DNA of 26,431 bases from CAZTPJ01 sp964614515 (GCA_964614515.1 CAZTPJ010000052.1:1-26431), one strand, 5' to 3'. Positions 6,679-14,528 are shown, counted from the stretch's first letter. Numbers and translations are program-made. The notes: generated from the letters alone by a model not told the origin.

Positions 6679-8457
6679 CTACGCCATCGCTCGAAGCACG
6701 GCCAGCGCCTCAGAAACTTCACGCCCCTTAGCCTCGATCAAGTCGAGAATCTCCGCGGGCGTACGCGAATCCATTTCGGTCCTCTTGTTGGGGTTCACGG
6801 CCTTGAGGTCATAGACGGCATCCTCGATGCTCTGCGCGCGGTTGGCCGCATCGCGGGCCTCGCGTGTGAGGGCGGCGAGATGTTCTTCCGCACGGGTAAT
6901 GGCTTTTTCATTTCGCGGCCTTGCTTTCTTGAGCGCGGCGAGTCGATCGCGTGCATCTTCCGCCTCGGCCTTCTTGTCTCTCTCCGTCTGGCGGAACGGC
7001 TGGGCATTGGCAGTGGCCGTGCGGCGTCTGGCTGTGAAATCGACGGTCCATGACTTCTCAGAGTCCGCCCGTTTGGGCAGCAATTCGAAGAACTCCTTGA
7101 AGTCCTCCACCGTCAGCGGCGTCTTCTTCCCCACCTTGCGGTCAGAGAGGTCGTAGTACCAGATTCTTTCCGTCGGCTTGCTGCGCGTGAAGAACAACAG
7201 GTTCGTCTTCACGCCCGCGCCCGCGGCGGTGAAGACCCCGCCCGGGAGGGACACGATGCACCACAGTTCGCACTCTTCGAGGAGTTTCTTCTTGGTCTTG
7301 GTGAATGCCTCTTCGTTGGTGCGGAAGAGCACGCCCTCGGGCATGACCAGCCCGCAGCGGCCGCCGGGTGCAAGCGCCCGGATGATGTGCTGGAGAAACA
7401 GCACCTCGGTCGCGCTGGTGGGGTAGTCGAAGCCCGTGATCGCGTTGGCGTTCTCCTTGCCGCCGAAGGGCGGGTTGGCGAGGATGACCTCGTACGCACT
7501 GGGCGCGCCCTTGTACAACCCGCCGTACACCTCGTTGCCCGTGAGCGCGTTGCCGTGCCAGATGTGCGGGTCGTCGATGCCGTGCAGGATCAGGTTCGCC
7601 AGCCCAATCGGGTAAATCAGGTTCTCCTTCTCTCGCCCGTAGAACGTCGAGTGCTTGACAATCTCCGTCGCGGCGGCGGGGCTCATCTTCTTCGGCACGC
7701 CCGAGCCATCTTTGATCTTCTCGTGCATGTAGTGCGCCGCCTGCGCGAGAAACCCGCCGGTTCCGCAGCACGGGTCATACACCCGCTCGCCGACCCTGGG
7801 GTTGATCACCTGCACCATCGTGCGGATCACCTCGCGCGGCGTGAAGAACTGGCCCGCATCGCTCCCCTTCTCGCCCATCTTCAGGAGCAGCCCCTCGTAG
7901 ACCTGACTCAGGGCGAAGACGTGGGTGGGGTCGATGTCGTTCTGCGAAATCTCGTGGACCTTGTCGAGGACTTCGAGCAGGTTGGTTTCGGTGTCGATGC
8001 GGGTGCGCTCGACGCCCGAGAGAATCTCGGCGATAACCTTCTGGCGCGGCGTGGCGTCGGGCTTGTCGCGCATCTTCTTGAGGTGTGGGATGAGTTTGCC
8101 GTTGATGAACTCCAGGAGTCTGCCGGAACCCTCCTCGGTCAACTCGCGGCGCTTGTTGGTCTCCTTCTTGTCGGCCTTGGGCGGGATCGGCCGCGCCCAG
8201 TCGGTCCAGCGATACGGCTTGGCGATGCTCGGCGTGTACTCGTGCCCGAGGATGCGGGCCTCCTCGGCCTCGCGTTCCTCGGTCTCGTCGAGGATGCGGA
8301 GGAAGAGAATCCACGTCAGTTCGGGGACGTACTGCAGCGCGCTGGCGACGTTGCCGCGGCGCATCACGTCGCAGATGGAGTAGATCGCGGCATCGACGCT
8401 CTGCTGCGTGCCGAGTTTCTTGCCCGTCGCCTGCGCCGGTTTCGTCTTCTTGGCCAT
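6679..8457 (-). CDS. hsdM: Type I restriction-modification DNA methyltransferase subunit HsdM
   Basis: A 592-residue N6-adenine methyltransferase subunit. It methylates the recognition sequence using S-adenosylmethionine, within an HsdM2S or HsdR2M2S complex. An N-terminal HsdM helical domain (about 15-190) precedes the catalytic domain. Motif I is DPCCGTGGFL at 228-237 and the catalytic NPPF is at 328-331; FTPREVIRTMV just before motif I is also typical. The last quarter contains a charged coiled coil (about 485-560), as expected for contact with HsdS. The ATG at 8457 is chosen because MAKKTKPAQ followed by a helical start is usual. A 25-codon upstream extension reaches into a hairpin and has no family support. 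It is the last gene of the operon, 114 bases after the DUF3800 gene. Confidence 0.95.
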   Translation of the reverse strand: MAKKTKPAQATGKKLGTQQSVDAAIYSICDVMRRGNVASALQYVPELTWILFLRILDETEEREAEEARILGHEYTPSIAKPYRWTDWARPIPPKADKKETNKRRELTEEGSGRLLEFINGKLIPHLKKMRDKPDATPRQKVIAEILSGVERTRIDTETNLLEVLDKVHEISQNDIDPTHVFALSQVYEGLLLKMGEKGSDAGQFFTPREVIRTMVQVINPRVGERVYDPCCGTGGFLAQAAHYMHEKIKDGSGVPKKMSPAAATEIVKHSTFYGREKENLIYPIGLANLILHGIDDPHIWHGNALTGNEVYGGLYKGAPSAYEVILANPPFGGKENANAITGFDYPTSATEVLFLQHIIRALAPGGRCGLVMPEGVLFRTNEEAFTKTKKKLLEECELWCIVSLPGGVFTAAGAGVKTNLLFFTRSKPTERIWYYDLSDRKVGKKTPLTVEDFKEFFELLPKRADSEKSWTVDFTARRRTATANAQPFRQTERDKKAEAEDARDRLAALKKARPRNEKAITRAEEHLAALTREARDAANRAQSIEDAVYDLKAVNPNKRTEMDSRTPAEILDLIEAKGREVSEALAVLRAMA

Positions 8458-8526
8458 TCTCAGGACATTCTCCAGTTGACACTCGCTCGGCCCGATACCA
8501 TAATCTGATGGCCTGCCCGTCCGAAG

Positions 8527-8545
8527 CCCCACGCTCCGCGTAGGG
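8527..8545. repeat. GGA-loop hairpin between the DUF3800 gene and hsdM
   Basis: On the minus strand CCCTACGC, loop GGA, GCGTGGGG forms an 8-bp stem with one G-U wobble. It lies in the 114-base gap before hsdM. The stem plus GGA triloop design matches hairpins at 14450-14466, 15403-15417, 15935-15953 and 17652-17670, although the stem sequence differs. It may be a member of a dispersed palindromic repeat family or an mRNA processing or stability element between hsdM and the upstream genes. Confidence 0.5.
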
Positions 8546-8571
8546 TACTCAGTAGGATTGGTGGGCCTTCT

Positions 8572-9438
8572 TTATTTTTGCCCCTTGGTGAGGGACTGGT
8601 CGTAGTCGTGGTCGCTGGGCACGAACGCCCAGTGGCTATAGGGCTTGGACCACGTCCCCTCCAGCCCGCCGCCTGTGGTGATGCCGATGTTGAAGTTCGG
8701 ATGCAGCGTGCGAACACGTCCAAGGATGTGCTTGTAGAGCGTCTCTTTGGCGACGGTCCGTTTGCCTCGCCTCTTCTGGCCTGCCGGTATCGCCTTGTGC
8801 AGATCGTTGAGCCGGAAGGCCATCGACCCAAGCACGATGTCCAGGCACTGCAGCAGCGGATGCTCGTGCGAGCGTACTTCGGTGATGTTCTCGGGCGCGA
8901 TCGAGAGCCTGGCCTTCTGAAAGGCCGTCGAGGCGTTCAGGCCCATGATGTACCCCTTGAATCGCGCCACCTGTTCGCCGGTGTCGGGGAACTGATCGAA
9001 GTACGCCCGCAGCCGCACGGGTCCCGCGTGCGCGGGCATGAACGTAAACCCGAAGGCGTGCTTGATGAACTGGTAGTAGAGAATGAAGAACGACTGCTCG
9101 ACCTGCATCGGCGTCAGGCCCGTGGGCTTGCGCGCGTTCTGGCGGAACATGATCCGCACCTTCACACGCCCGGCGGCGACCTCGTCGAAGAACGCATCCA
9201 TCAGCGCGATGTACTTGCCGAGGTAGTTGTCGGTGACCTTCTGCCACTTGACCTCGCCGAGCAGATTCTGAGCGGTCTTGACCGCGGCCAACCGTCGCGT
9301 CACAGTCTCGACCTGCGATGCACCCACCAAGGCCCCACCGTAGAAGTTCGAGAAGTACGCGCCTTCACCGACGGACTCGTCGCAGTAGAGCACATACTCC
9401 TTCTCGGTCAGCGGCATGGATGCGGGGGGCTTACTCAT
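8572..9438 (-). CDS. DUF3800 family protein, putative RNase H-fold nuclease
   Basis: A 288-residue protein recognised as DUF3800 from YVLYCDES at 15-22 near the N-terminus and the later acidic motifs GEVKW (E62), YFDQFPD (D148) and QCLDIVLGSMAFRLN (D200). The family is thought to have an RNase H-like fold, and these acidic residues are the likely metal ligands. It is often found in defence loci and mobile elements, but its substrate here is not known. Its start overlaps the end of hsdS by 8 bases and has GGAGG just upstream, so it is co-translated with hsdS and belongs to the restriction operon rather than being a chance neighbour. Confidence 0.85.
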   Translation of the reverse strand: MSKPPASMPLTEKEYVLYCDESVGEGAYFSNFYGGALVGASQVETVTRRLAAVKTAQNLLGEVKWQKVTDNYLGKYIALMDAFFDEVAAGRVKVRIMFRQNARKPTGLTPMQVEQSFFILYYQFIKHAFGFTFMPAHAGPVRLRAYFDQFPDTGEQVARFKGYIMGLNASTAFQKARLSIAPENITEVRSHEHPLLQCLDIVLGSMAFRLNDLHKAIPAGQKRRGKRTVAKETLYKHILGRVRTLHPNFNIGITTGGGLEGTWSKPYSHWAFVPSDHDYDQSLTKGQK

Positions 9439-10723
9439 GCCCCTCCGTACCCCCGAACGCCTGTCGCAGGAGTGCGGCGGGGAGGGCTTCGATCGCGGCG
9501 AGTTCCTCGCGGCAGCGGGCGATCACCTCCTCGGCGGCGGCGAGCCGACGTCCAAGGTCGGCGGCGATGCGGCGCTGATCGGGGAGGGGGGGCAGTGTTA
9601 CATCGAGTTCGCGCAGGAGTACGCCGTTGAGGTTTGGCTGATTGCCGCCACGGGCATCGGTCAAGGCGCGAAGGCGAGAGTAGTTCGCGCGAAACCAGTA
9701 TTGAAGTAGGCCGCTGTCGAACACGTCGGGTCGAGGCAGGATGGCGAAACAGGCTTGGTTGGTCGTACCTTCGCGCATCAGGAGACCAGTGCGCCCGCGT
9801 GTCTTGCCCTGTCCGTACATGGCGACAAGTAGCGTGCCCGGCGGGAGAAGCGGCAGCGAGAAATCGCGGAGCGCTTCGGGCGACACCGTCTCTTCAGTGG
9901 TGCCGTGGGCGCACACCGGGCCGTCTTGAAGTTCGCCGGTCTTGACCCATGGGACACCACCGCCGAAGTAGGACTTGTGGCCGCGCGGCGGGGTCGCACC
10001 GCTACACGTCTCGGCAAGGTCGCGGATGGCGACCGTCTCCCACCCGCTGGCCTCCGGTCCCTCAAAGACTTCGCGGAGGTAGGCGGCGGGGAGGCATTCG
10101 GCGGCGGCGAGGCGCTGCGCGGCGGCGGCCCGGGCACGCTCCACCGCCCCCAGTTGCTCCGTCAGCCGCCCCGCGATCCGCTCCTGCTCCGCCAGCGGGG
10201 GGAGGGGGATTTCAAAGCCTTCGACTTGCGCCTTTGACACTTCCGCGAACGTCGCGCCGCTCCCGAGCGCCTTCAAGTCCGGTACGGCGCGGAGCAAGGC
10301 GTAGTACAAATACTCCGGCTTCAAGCCGTCGCGGGGCACCAGCGTCTTGCACCCTTGGTTGGTGCAGAGCGGGACAGCGGCGATGCCGAGGTGACCTATC
10401 GGGGCACGGGACGAAAGGACGACGGAACCGGGCGGGCAAAGAGTGAGGTTGTGCGAATCAAGCGCGTTGCGGCTGATCGTGCGCGCAGAGCCGCGAACGT
10501 GCATGTCTTCGAGTTTGCCAAGGTCCGTAGGCGTCACCCAGACAACATCTCCCTTCCAGTGAGAATCGTCGCCCGCCGCGGGGGTCGTGCCGTTCACCAC
10601 TCGGCAACACTCGCCAAGCGCCACCATCGGCGGACCCGCGCGCGGCTCACCCTCCGCGTCCCTCGGCGCTTCTCCGCGTCCTCCGCGTTCGGCCTTCTCT
10701 TCTCGCGCAGCAACGCTCTTCAT
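9431..10723 (-). CDS. hsdS: Type I restriction-modification specificity subunit HsdS
   Basis: A 430-residue subunit that reads the bipartite target sequence. Two target-recognition domains are seen (about 33-180 and 230-385). Each is followed by a conserved coiled-coil segment: EIPLPPLAEQERIAGRL with its helix ending YLREVFEG, and the matching TLPPLPDQRRIAADLG ending LLRQAFGG. The internal repeat is the hallmark of the family. The start overlaps the hsdR stop as ATGA and has AAAGGA upstream. The first 32 residues are low-complexity (R, G, E, A) and come from repeated CTCCGCGTC units on the plus strand. M33 could be the ancestral start but lacks a ribosome binding site. Confidence 0.93.
   Translation of the reverse strand: MKSVAAREEKAERGGRGEAPRDAEGEPRAGPPMVALGECCRVVNGTTPAAGDDSHWKGDVVWVTPTDLGKLEDMHVRGSARTISRNALDSHNLTLCPPGSVVLSSRAPIGHLGIAAVPLCTNQGCKTLVPRDGLKPEYLYYALLRAVPDLKALGSGATFAEVSKAQVEGFEIPLPPLAEQERIAGRLTEQLGAVERARAAAAQRLAAAECLPAAYLREVFEGPEASGWETVAIRDLAETCSGATPPRGHKSYFGGGVPWVKTGELQDGPVCAHGTTEETVSPEALRDFSLPLLPPGTLLVAMYGQGKTRGRTGLLMREGTTNQACFAILPRPDVFDSGLLQYWFRANYSRLRALTDARGGNQPNLNGVLLRELDVTLPPLPDQRRIAADLGRRLAAAEEVIARCREELAAIEALPAALLRQAFGGTEGHE
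10652..10690. repeat. Short GACGCGGAG repeats inside the hsdS 5' end
   Basis: Read on the minus strand, the unit GACGCGGAG (or AACGCGGAG) occurs at 10652-10660, 10672-10680 and 10681-10689. It encodes the low-complexity tail before the first recognition domain of HsdS. Such purine-rich repeats are more usual between genes, so this looks like an insertion that extended the reading frame. Confidence 0.45.
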
Positions 10724-13155
10724 GCCGCGAAAATCCTTTCCTTAGTCTCGCGGATGAGCGCCCTGGCATCACCCGTCCCCGCCAGCGCGGCCGCCCCGCC
10801 CGCCGCCTGCACCTCGGGCGTCTGGAAGATGTAGGCGTTTTCGAGGTCATCCGTCCCGCCGTGCTTGAACTGGTCGGCCACGGCCAAGACCGCCGCGCGG
10901 GTCTTCTCGGGCAGGCGAGCAAGCCAGTCGTTCTGCTTGTAGCGGAAGTCCAGGGCGCGGTCGGCCTTGGTCTTGGGGTCCAGGCCGTAGCCGACGCCCG
11001 CGATGACATCGTAGAGGTCGTAGTCGGTCATGTCGTCGATGAGGCGGACCACCTGCGGCGGGTAGCCCGCGCTCACGAGGGCATCGAGCAGTTCCCGGCG
11101 GGTGGGCGGCTCGACCCAGCGGGCGCGGAAGTCGGCGAGCGTCGGGGCTTCCTTCACGAGGGCCGCGGCCATGCCGCGCTTGAAGTCTTCGAGCGTGACC
11201 ATGCCCAGACGGCCATCGACCATGGTGCCGACGAAGCGGCCGAGGTCGTTGACGATTGGAGTGAAGCCCTCGACCCAGACGGTGGGCTCGGGGGGAGTCG
11301 GCGGCTCGGGGGGTTCGGGCGGCTCGGGACCGGGGCCGGGGGGCTTTGGCGGCGCTGGAGGCTCGCTGATGAACGCCTCGCCGAGCAAGCGCGTCGCCCC
11401 GGTGTAGTCGTAGATCGTGAAGACGAGTTTGCCGGTGGGCTCGTCGATCCGCGTGCCGCGCCCGAGCATCTGGTAGAAGGCGATCGGGCTGGCGACGTAC
11501 TTGAAGAAGACGACATTGCGCACCGGCTTTACATCCACGCCGGTCGTGAGCAGTTCGACGGTGGTGGCGACGAAGTGCGTGCGGGCCGAGCCGCGGAAGT
11601 CGGGGATGAAGTCATTGCCGCCGACGCTGGCGGTGCACTTGAAGGCGTAGGGGTCGAAGCGTTCTTCGCCTTTGGCGGCGGTGTAGGCGGCGAAGAGGTT
11701 GTTCATCTCGGCGGCGACGAGGTCGGCGTGCCGGTCGGTTGCGCAGAAGATGATGGTCTTCTGACGCGGGCCGAGCGGCCTGCCGTCCGGGGCGCGATGG
11801 ATGACGTTGGCGAGCATCTGCTCGAAGAGGTCGCGGCACATGGCCTTGACGCGGTCGGGGAGGATGATGCCCTTCTCGAAGGCTGTGGCGTCGTAGCGAT
11901 CGGCGATCTGCTGCGGGGTGAGCGGCTGGCCGGTGTTGGCGTCGGTGGGGTTCTTCTGGACGATTTCGGCTAGGGTGATGCCGCGGGCATCGAGGTCCAC
12001 AAGGGCGAGTTTGATGTCCATCGCGGCGAGGTAGCCGTCCTGCATCGCCTGGCCGATCTCGTACTCGTAGACGGGTGGGCCGAACCACGCGTAGTTGTCG
12101 GCGGTGATGGCGGCGTCGGCCTTGGCTTCGGCGGAATCCTCCGTGGTCGTGAGTTGGCGGGGCGTGGCGGTGAGGCCGATCTGCACCGCACTCGGGTTCA
12201 TCGTGAGGATCTTGGACCACTTGCCCCAGGCGGAGCGGTGGCATTCGTCGATGATGATGTGCGAGAAGTGGTCGGGGGGGTAGTGCTCAGCGAGGAAGGA
12301 CTCATTCCCGTCTTCGGTATCGACCCCGAGCGTCTGGTACGTGGCGACGTGGACGGCGGCGTTGCGGGCGTGATTGCGGCCGTCGGAGTCGCGGAACACC
12401 TCGCGGGCGGCGTCGCCGAAGTAGTTGGTCAGTTCGCCGAGGGCTTGGCGGCGCAGTTCGTCGCGGTCGCACAGGAACAACGCCCGCTTGAGTTGGCCCG
12501 CGTCGGCGATGCGGCGGAGCAGGTTGGCCGCGATGAAGGTCTTGCCCGCGCCGGTGGCGAGGGAGAGAAGGGCACGGGGCGGGCGGACCGCCGCGGTGTC
12601 CTTGGCGATCTTCTCGAACACGGCGCGGATGGCGGCGTCCTGGTAGTAGCGGCGGGCACCTTCGCCGCCCCTGTACGGCCGCAGCAACGGCGCGGCGGCG
12701 GGTGAGGCCAGCGAGAAGCCCATCGCGGCCTCGTAGCGGCTGCGAAGGTCTGTCGGGGATGGGAACTCCGCCATCGGGCGCGGATCGGTTGTGTGCCCGG
12801 TGGCCCGGTCGAACTCGACGAACATGTGGCCGTTGGTCGAGAAGACGAACGGCACGTTGAGCAGTGCTGACTTGGCGTAGCCCTTGGCCTGATCCAGTCC
12901 CTGCCCGGGCGCGAGCGTGTCCTTCTTGACCTCGATGACGGCAACGGCCACCGGCTGCATTTCGGCGGTTACGACAACGCGGAGCGTCAGGTCGGTGCGG
13001 CCCTTGGCCCGGCGCCGAGCCTTGCCCGCAATGATCTCGACGGCCCCGGTCGTCTCTTCCCGTTTGATGTGGTCTTCGGTCCACCCCCGCGCGTAGATCG
13101 CGGGGTTAACCAACTTGGCGTGGGTGTCGGCCTCGGACAAGGGCATGGTGGCCAT
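10720..13155 (-). CDS. hsdR: Type I restriction endonuclease subunit HsdR (EcoEI-like)
   Basis: An 811-residue motor and nuclease subunit that translocates DNA with ATP and cuts away from the site. The N-terminal PD-(D/E)xK nuclease shows D55 in KGRTDLTLRV and E75/K77 in AVIEVKK. The superfamily 2 helicase domain has Walker A ATGAGKTF (200-207), DECH (303-306), LTATPRQ (328-334) and QMLGRGTRID (562-571). A proline-rich linker (about 599-624) leads to a C-terminal EcoEI-type domain that docks on HsdM/HsdS. The first residues MATMPLSEADTHAKLVNPAI are typical. No ribosome binding site is visible for 13155 or for the second ATG at 13146. The open frame runs on upstream to 13701 but overlaps the TPR lipoprotein gene and has no family support. 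It is the first gene of the operon. Confidence 0.94.
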   Translation of the reverse strand: MATMPLSEADTHAKLVNPAIYARGWTEDHIKREETTGAVEIIAGKARRRAKGRTDLTLRVVVTAEMQPVAVAVIEVKKDTLAPGQGLDQAKGYAKSALLNVPFVFSTNGHMFVEFDRATGHTTDPRPMAEFPSPTDLRSRYEAAMGFSLASPAAAPLLRPYRGGEGARRYYQDAAIRAVFEKIAKDTAAVRPPRALLSLATGAGKTFIAANLLRRIADAGQLKRALFLCDRDELRRQALGELTNYFGDAAREVFRDSDGRNHARNAAVHVATYQTLGVDTEDGNESFLAEHYPPDHFSHIIIDECHRSAWGKWSKILTMNPSAVQIGLTATPRQLTTTEDSAEAKADAAITADNYAWFGPPVYEYEIGQAMQDGYLAAMDIKLALVDLDARGITLAEIVQKNPTDANTGQPLTPQQIADRYDATAFEKGIILPDRVKAMCRDLFEQMLANVIHRAPDGRPLGPRQKTIIFCATDRHADLVAAEMNNLFAAYTAAKGEERFDPYAFKCTASVGGNDFIPDFRGSARTHFVATTVELLTTGVDVKPVRNVVFFKYVASPIAFYQMLGRGTRIDEPTGKLVFTIYDYTGATRLLGEAFISEPPAPPKPPGPGPEPPEPPEPPTPPEPTVWVEGFTPIVNDLGRFVGTMVDGRLGMVTLEDFKRGMAAALVKEAPTLADFRARWVEPPTRRELLDALVSAGYPPQVVRLIDDMTDYDLYDVIAGVGYGLDPKTKADRALDFRYKQNDWLARLPEKTRAAVLAVADQFKHGGTDDLENAYIFQTPEVQAAGGAAALAGTGDARALIRETKERIFAA
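11308..11343 (+). other. G-quadruplex-capable tract opposite the HsdR proline linker
   Basis: On the plus strand five G-runs of three or more bases are separated by loops of 3, 6, 3 and 2 bases, which meets the standard G-quadruplex pattern. This strand is the template for hsdR, and the codons give the Pro/Glu-rich linker of HsdR. The tract may simply follow from CCN proline codons. Confidence 0.4.
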
Positions 13156-13159
13156 TGTA
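13154..13159 (-). promoter_or_regulatory. Possible -10 box for a leaderless hsdR transcript
   Basis: The minus strand reads TACAAT here, followed 7 bases later by the in-frame ATG at 13146. If transcription begins at that ATG the mRNA would have no leader, which would explain the absence of a ribosome binding site. No convincing -35 box is seen, so this is a weak call. Confidence 0.25.
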
Positions 13160-13252
13160 ACGGATTTTGAACGTCTCGCGGACTCGGACGGCCAGGACCC
13201 AGCCACACACTCTGCTTCCCGGCCCGCGAGCAACCCGCAATGAGGGGCACGG
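13160..13252. other. Gap between the secretion operon and the restriction operon
   Basis: These 93 bases carry the hsdR upstream region and the 3' end of the secretion operon. A 7-bp inverted repeat, CTCGCGG at 13175-13181 against CCGCGAG at 13224-13230, encloses a 42-base loop. No T-run or strong terminator is seen. This is also where a right-hand attachment site would lie if the restriction operon belongs to the mobile element, but I found no clear copy of left-edge sequence. Confidence 0.35.
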
Positions 13253-13846
13253 TTACCTCGGATGCTGTTCGCGTTTAATCCGCTGCGTCCGTGCCCAGTC
13301 GCGCCAGGCTTGGGTCTCGCCTCGGAGGGCGATGTCGTCGAGGTAGGCGGGTGTGCGGTCGTCGGGTTTGTTGCTGCGGAGTTGGAGGCTGGCGAGAGCC
13401 TGGATCGTTGGGAGGTGATCGGGATAGACCTCCAGCGCGGTGGCGTAGGTGGCGAGGGCTTCGTCGGTTCGTCCGGCGCGTTCGAGGACGAGGGCCAAGT
13501 TAAGTCGCGGGTCGGGATGGCCGGGCATGAGTTTACGAGCCCACTCGAACTCGCCGGCGGCTTCGTAGAGCATGCCGTTATTAAGATACACGACGCCGAG
13601 GTTGTTGTGCGCGGGGCCGAAGTAGAGGTCTGCGGTGAGGGCATCGCGAAGCAGTTGCTCAGCGCGGGCTGGGTCGGATGTAAGAATCGCGGCGGCTTCA
13701 TGGTTGAGTCGCTGAGCTGTGTTCGTGTCGCGGAAGGCTTCGGAGATGGGGGCGTAGGGGCCGGTGCGCGGATGTGTGGCGCAGCCGGTGGCCATCATGC
13801 CGAGCATCATCATCGCGGCGAGACCTCTCATCTGGGACATCATCAT
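13253..13846 (-). CDS. TPR-repeat lipoprotein, last gene of the secretion operon
   Basis: A 197-residue protein with a methionine-rich signal sequence (1-21) and a lipobox ending ATGC, so C22 would be lipidated and the protein anchored in a membrane. About three tetratricopeptide repeats follow between residues 40 and 145 (AHNNLGVVYLNNGMLYEAAG and similar, LNLALVLERAGRTDEALATY). TPR lipoproteins act as pilotins or scaffolds for secretins in other type II and type IV systems (PilF-like), which fits its place in this operon but is inference. The start overlaps the upstream stop as ATGA. Confidence 0.85.
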   Translation of the reverse strand: MMMSQMRGLAAMMMLGMMATGCATHPRTGPYAPISEAFRDTNTAQRLNHEAAAILTSDPARAEQLLRDALTADLYFGPAHNNLGVVYLNNGMLYEAAGEFEWARKLMPGHPDPRLNLALVLERAGRTDEALATYATALEVYPDHLPTIQALASLQLRSNKPDDRTPAYLDDIALRGETQAWRDWARTQRIKREQHPR

Positions 13847-14379
13847 GGCGACTCCGTGCGCGGCTCGATGGATTCCATGCGGATGACGACGTGAAGGGGC
13901 AGGTCCGCGCCGGGCTGAATCTCCGGGGCGCGACGGCCGAGCGTCTGCGGCGCGAGTTCGACGTGCGTGATGGTCCAGTCGTCGGCGTGCTGACGCCAGA
14001 TGTCAAAAAGCGAGCCGAGTCGCGGCAGAGTCAGGCCTGTCAGTGTGATCACGGCGGTTCGTTTCAGCGGGTGACCCGACGCGGGACCGTCGGCATCAGG
14101 CGTGAGCGAGGCGAGCGTGGAGGCGGGGAGTCCGGCCGTGGCGATCGCGCTCGCGAGTCGCTGGGCGAGATCGGGTTGATGGGTTGGCCGTGAAGTCCAG
14201 CGCGGCGCTGCGATGCGAAGTTGTGCGATCTCGCCGGCGCAGGTTGTGATCTCCCTGGCGCGAGCGGCTTCAGCCCGGGCGGTTGAGGCGGCTGAGGATG
14301 CGGCGCGGCCGGAAGTAAGAATGGCCGCAGCGGAGGCTACGAACACGAGAAGCCACGCAATGGCAAGTCTTGAGTTCAT
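13843..14379 (-). CDS. GspM/PilO-like inner membrane protein
   Basis: A 178-residue protein with one N-terminal membrane helix (about 4-22, RLAIAWLLVFVASAAAIL), a short alanine/arginine-rich helical stretch and a compact C-terminal domain containing TAVITLTGLTLPRLGSLFDIWR. This layout, and its place after a PilN-like gene, fit GspM/PilO, which pairs with GspL/PilN on the periplasmic side of the inner membrane. Sequence similarity is too weak to name it outright. The ATG at 14379 is chosen because it overlaps the upstream 50-residue ORF as ATGA. A longer start at 14436 adds 19 residues and no features. The downstream junction is also ATGA. Confidence 0.75.
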   Translation of the reverse strand: MNSRLAIAWLLVFVASAAAILTSGRAASSAASTARAEAARAREITTCAGEIAQLRIAAPRWTSRPTHQPDLAQRLASAIATAGLPASTLASLTPDADGPASGHPLKRTAVITLTGLTLPRLGSLFDIWRQHADDWTITHVELAPQTLGRRAPEIQPGADLPLHVVIRMESIEPRTESP

Positions 14380-14528
14380 GGTCGCTCTCGCTGAATGTGA
14401 CGAGCGCGAAGCGAACGTGGATATCGTGTGTTGCATCCGGATGTGCAGACCGCCACGGAGTGGCGGGGTACGCAGGAATCCGTCGTGGGGTGGCGGAACA
14501 TCCGCGAAGTGAAGGTCGCGGGCTTCAT
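14376..14528 (-). CDS. Possible 50-residue coupled ORF between the PilN- and PilO-like genes
   Basis: An open frame exactly bridges two genes. Its ATG at 14528 overlaps the upstream stop as ATGA and has AAAGGAG 6 bases before it, and its stop overlaps the next start at 14379 as ATGA. The product is basic, has cysteines at 19, 28 and 32, and has no membrane segment. The first half uses GC-ending codons like the neighbours, but the second half does not. The middle is encoded by a palindromic repeat (14450-14466), giving PRHSVAV. It may be a real small subunit, a leader that couples translation across the gap, or a repeat-bearing spacer that happens to stay open. Confidence 0.45.
   Translation of the reverse strand: MKPATFTSRMFRHPTTDSCVPRHSVAVCTSGCNTRYPRSLRARHIQRERP
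14450..14466. repeat. GGA-loop palindromic repeat in the PilN-PilO gap
   Basis: CCGCCAC, loop GGA, GTGGCGG: a perfect 7-bp stem with a 3-base loop. It lies within the 50-residue ORF and shares the hairpin design of the repeats in the neighbouring genes. Confidence 0.6.

Noticed and set aside
7387..8508. A long plus-strand ORF (373 codons) opposite hsdM.
   Set aside because: It is the mirror of hsdM in GC-rich DNA; the minus-strand frame carries all methyltransferase motifs.
10861..11973. A long plus-strand ORF (370 codons) opposite hsdR.
   Set aside because: Antisense shadow of hsdR; the composition (V, G, D, A) is typical of reversed GC-rich coding DNA and there is no start signal.
13175..13230. 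Inverted repeat CTCGCGG/CCGCGAG considered as a terminator for the secretion operon.
   Set aside because: The loop is 42 bases and no T-run follows on the minus strand.
13156..13701. A 182-codon upstream extension of the hsdR frame.
   Set aside because: It overlaps the TPR lipoprotein gene in another frame and has no resemblance to HsdR N-termini.
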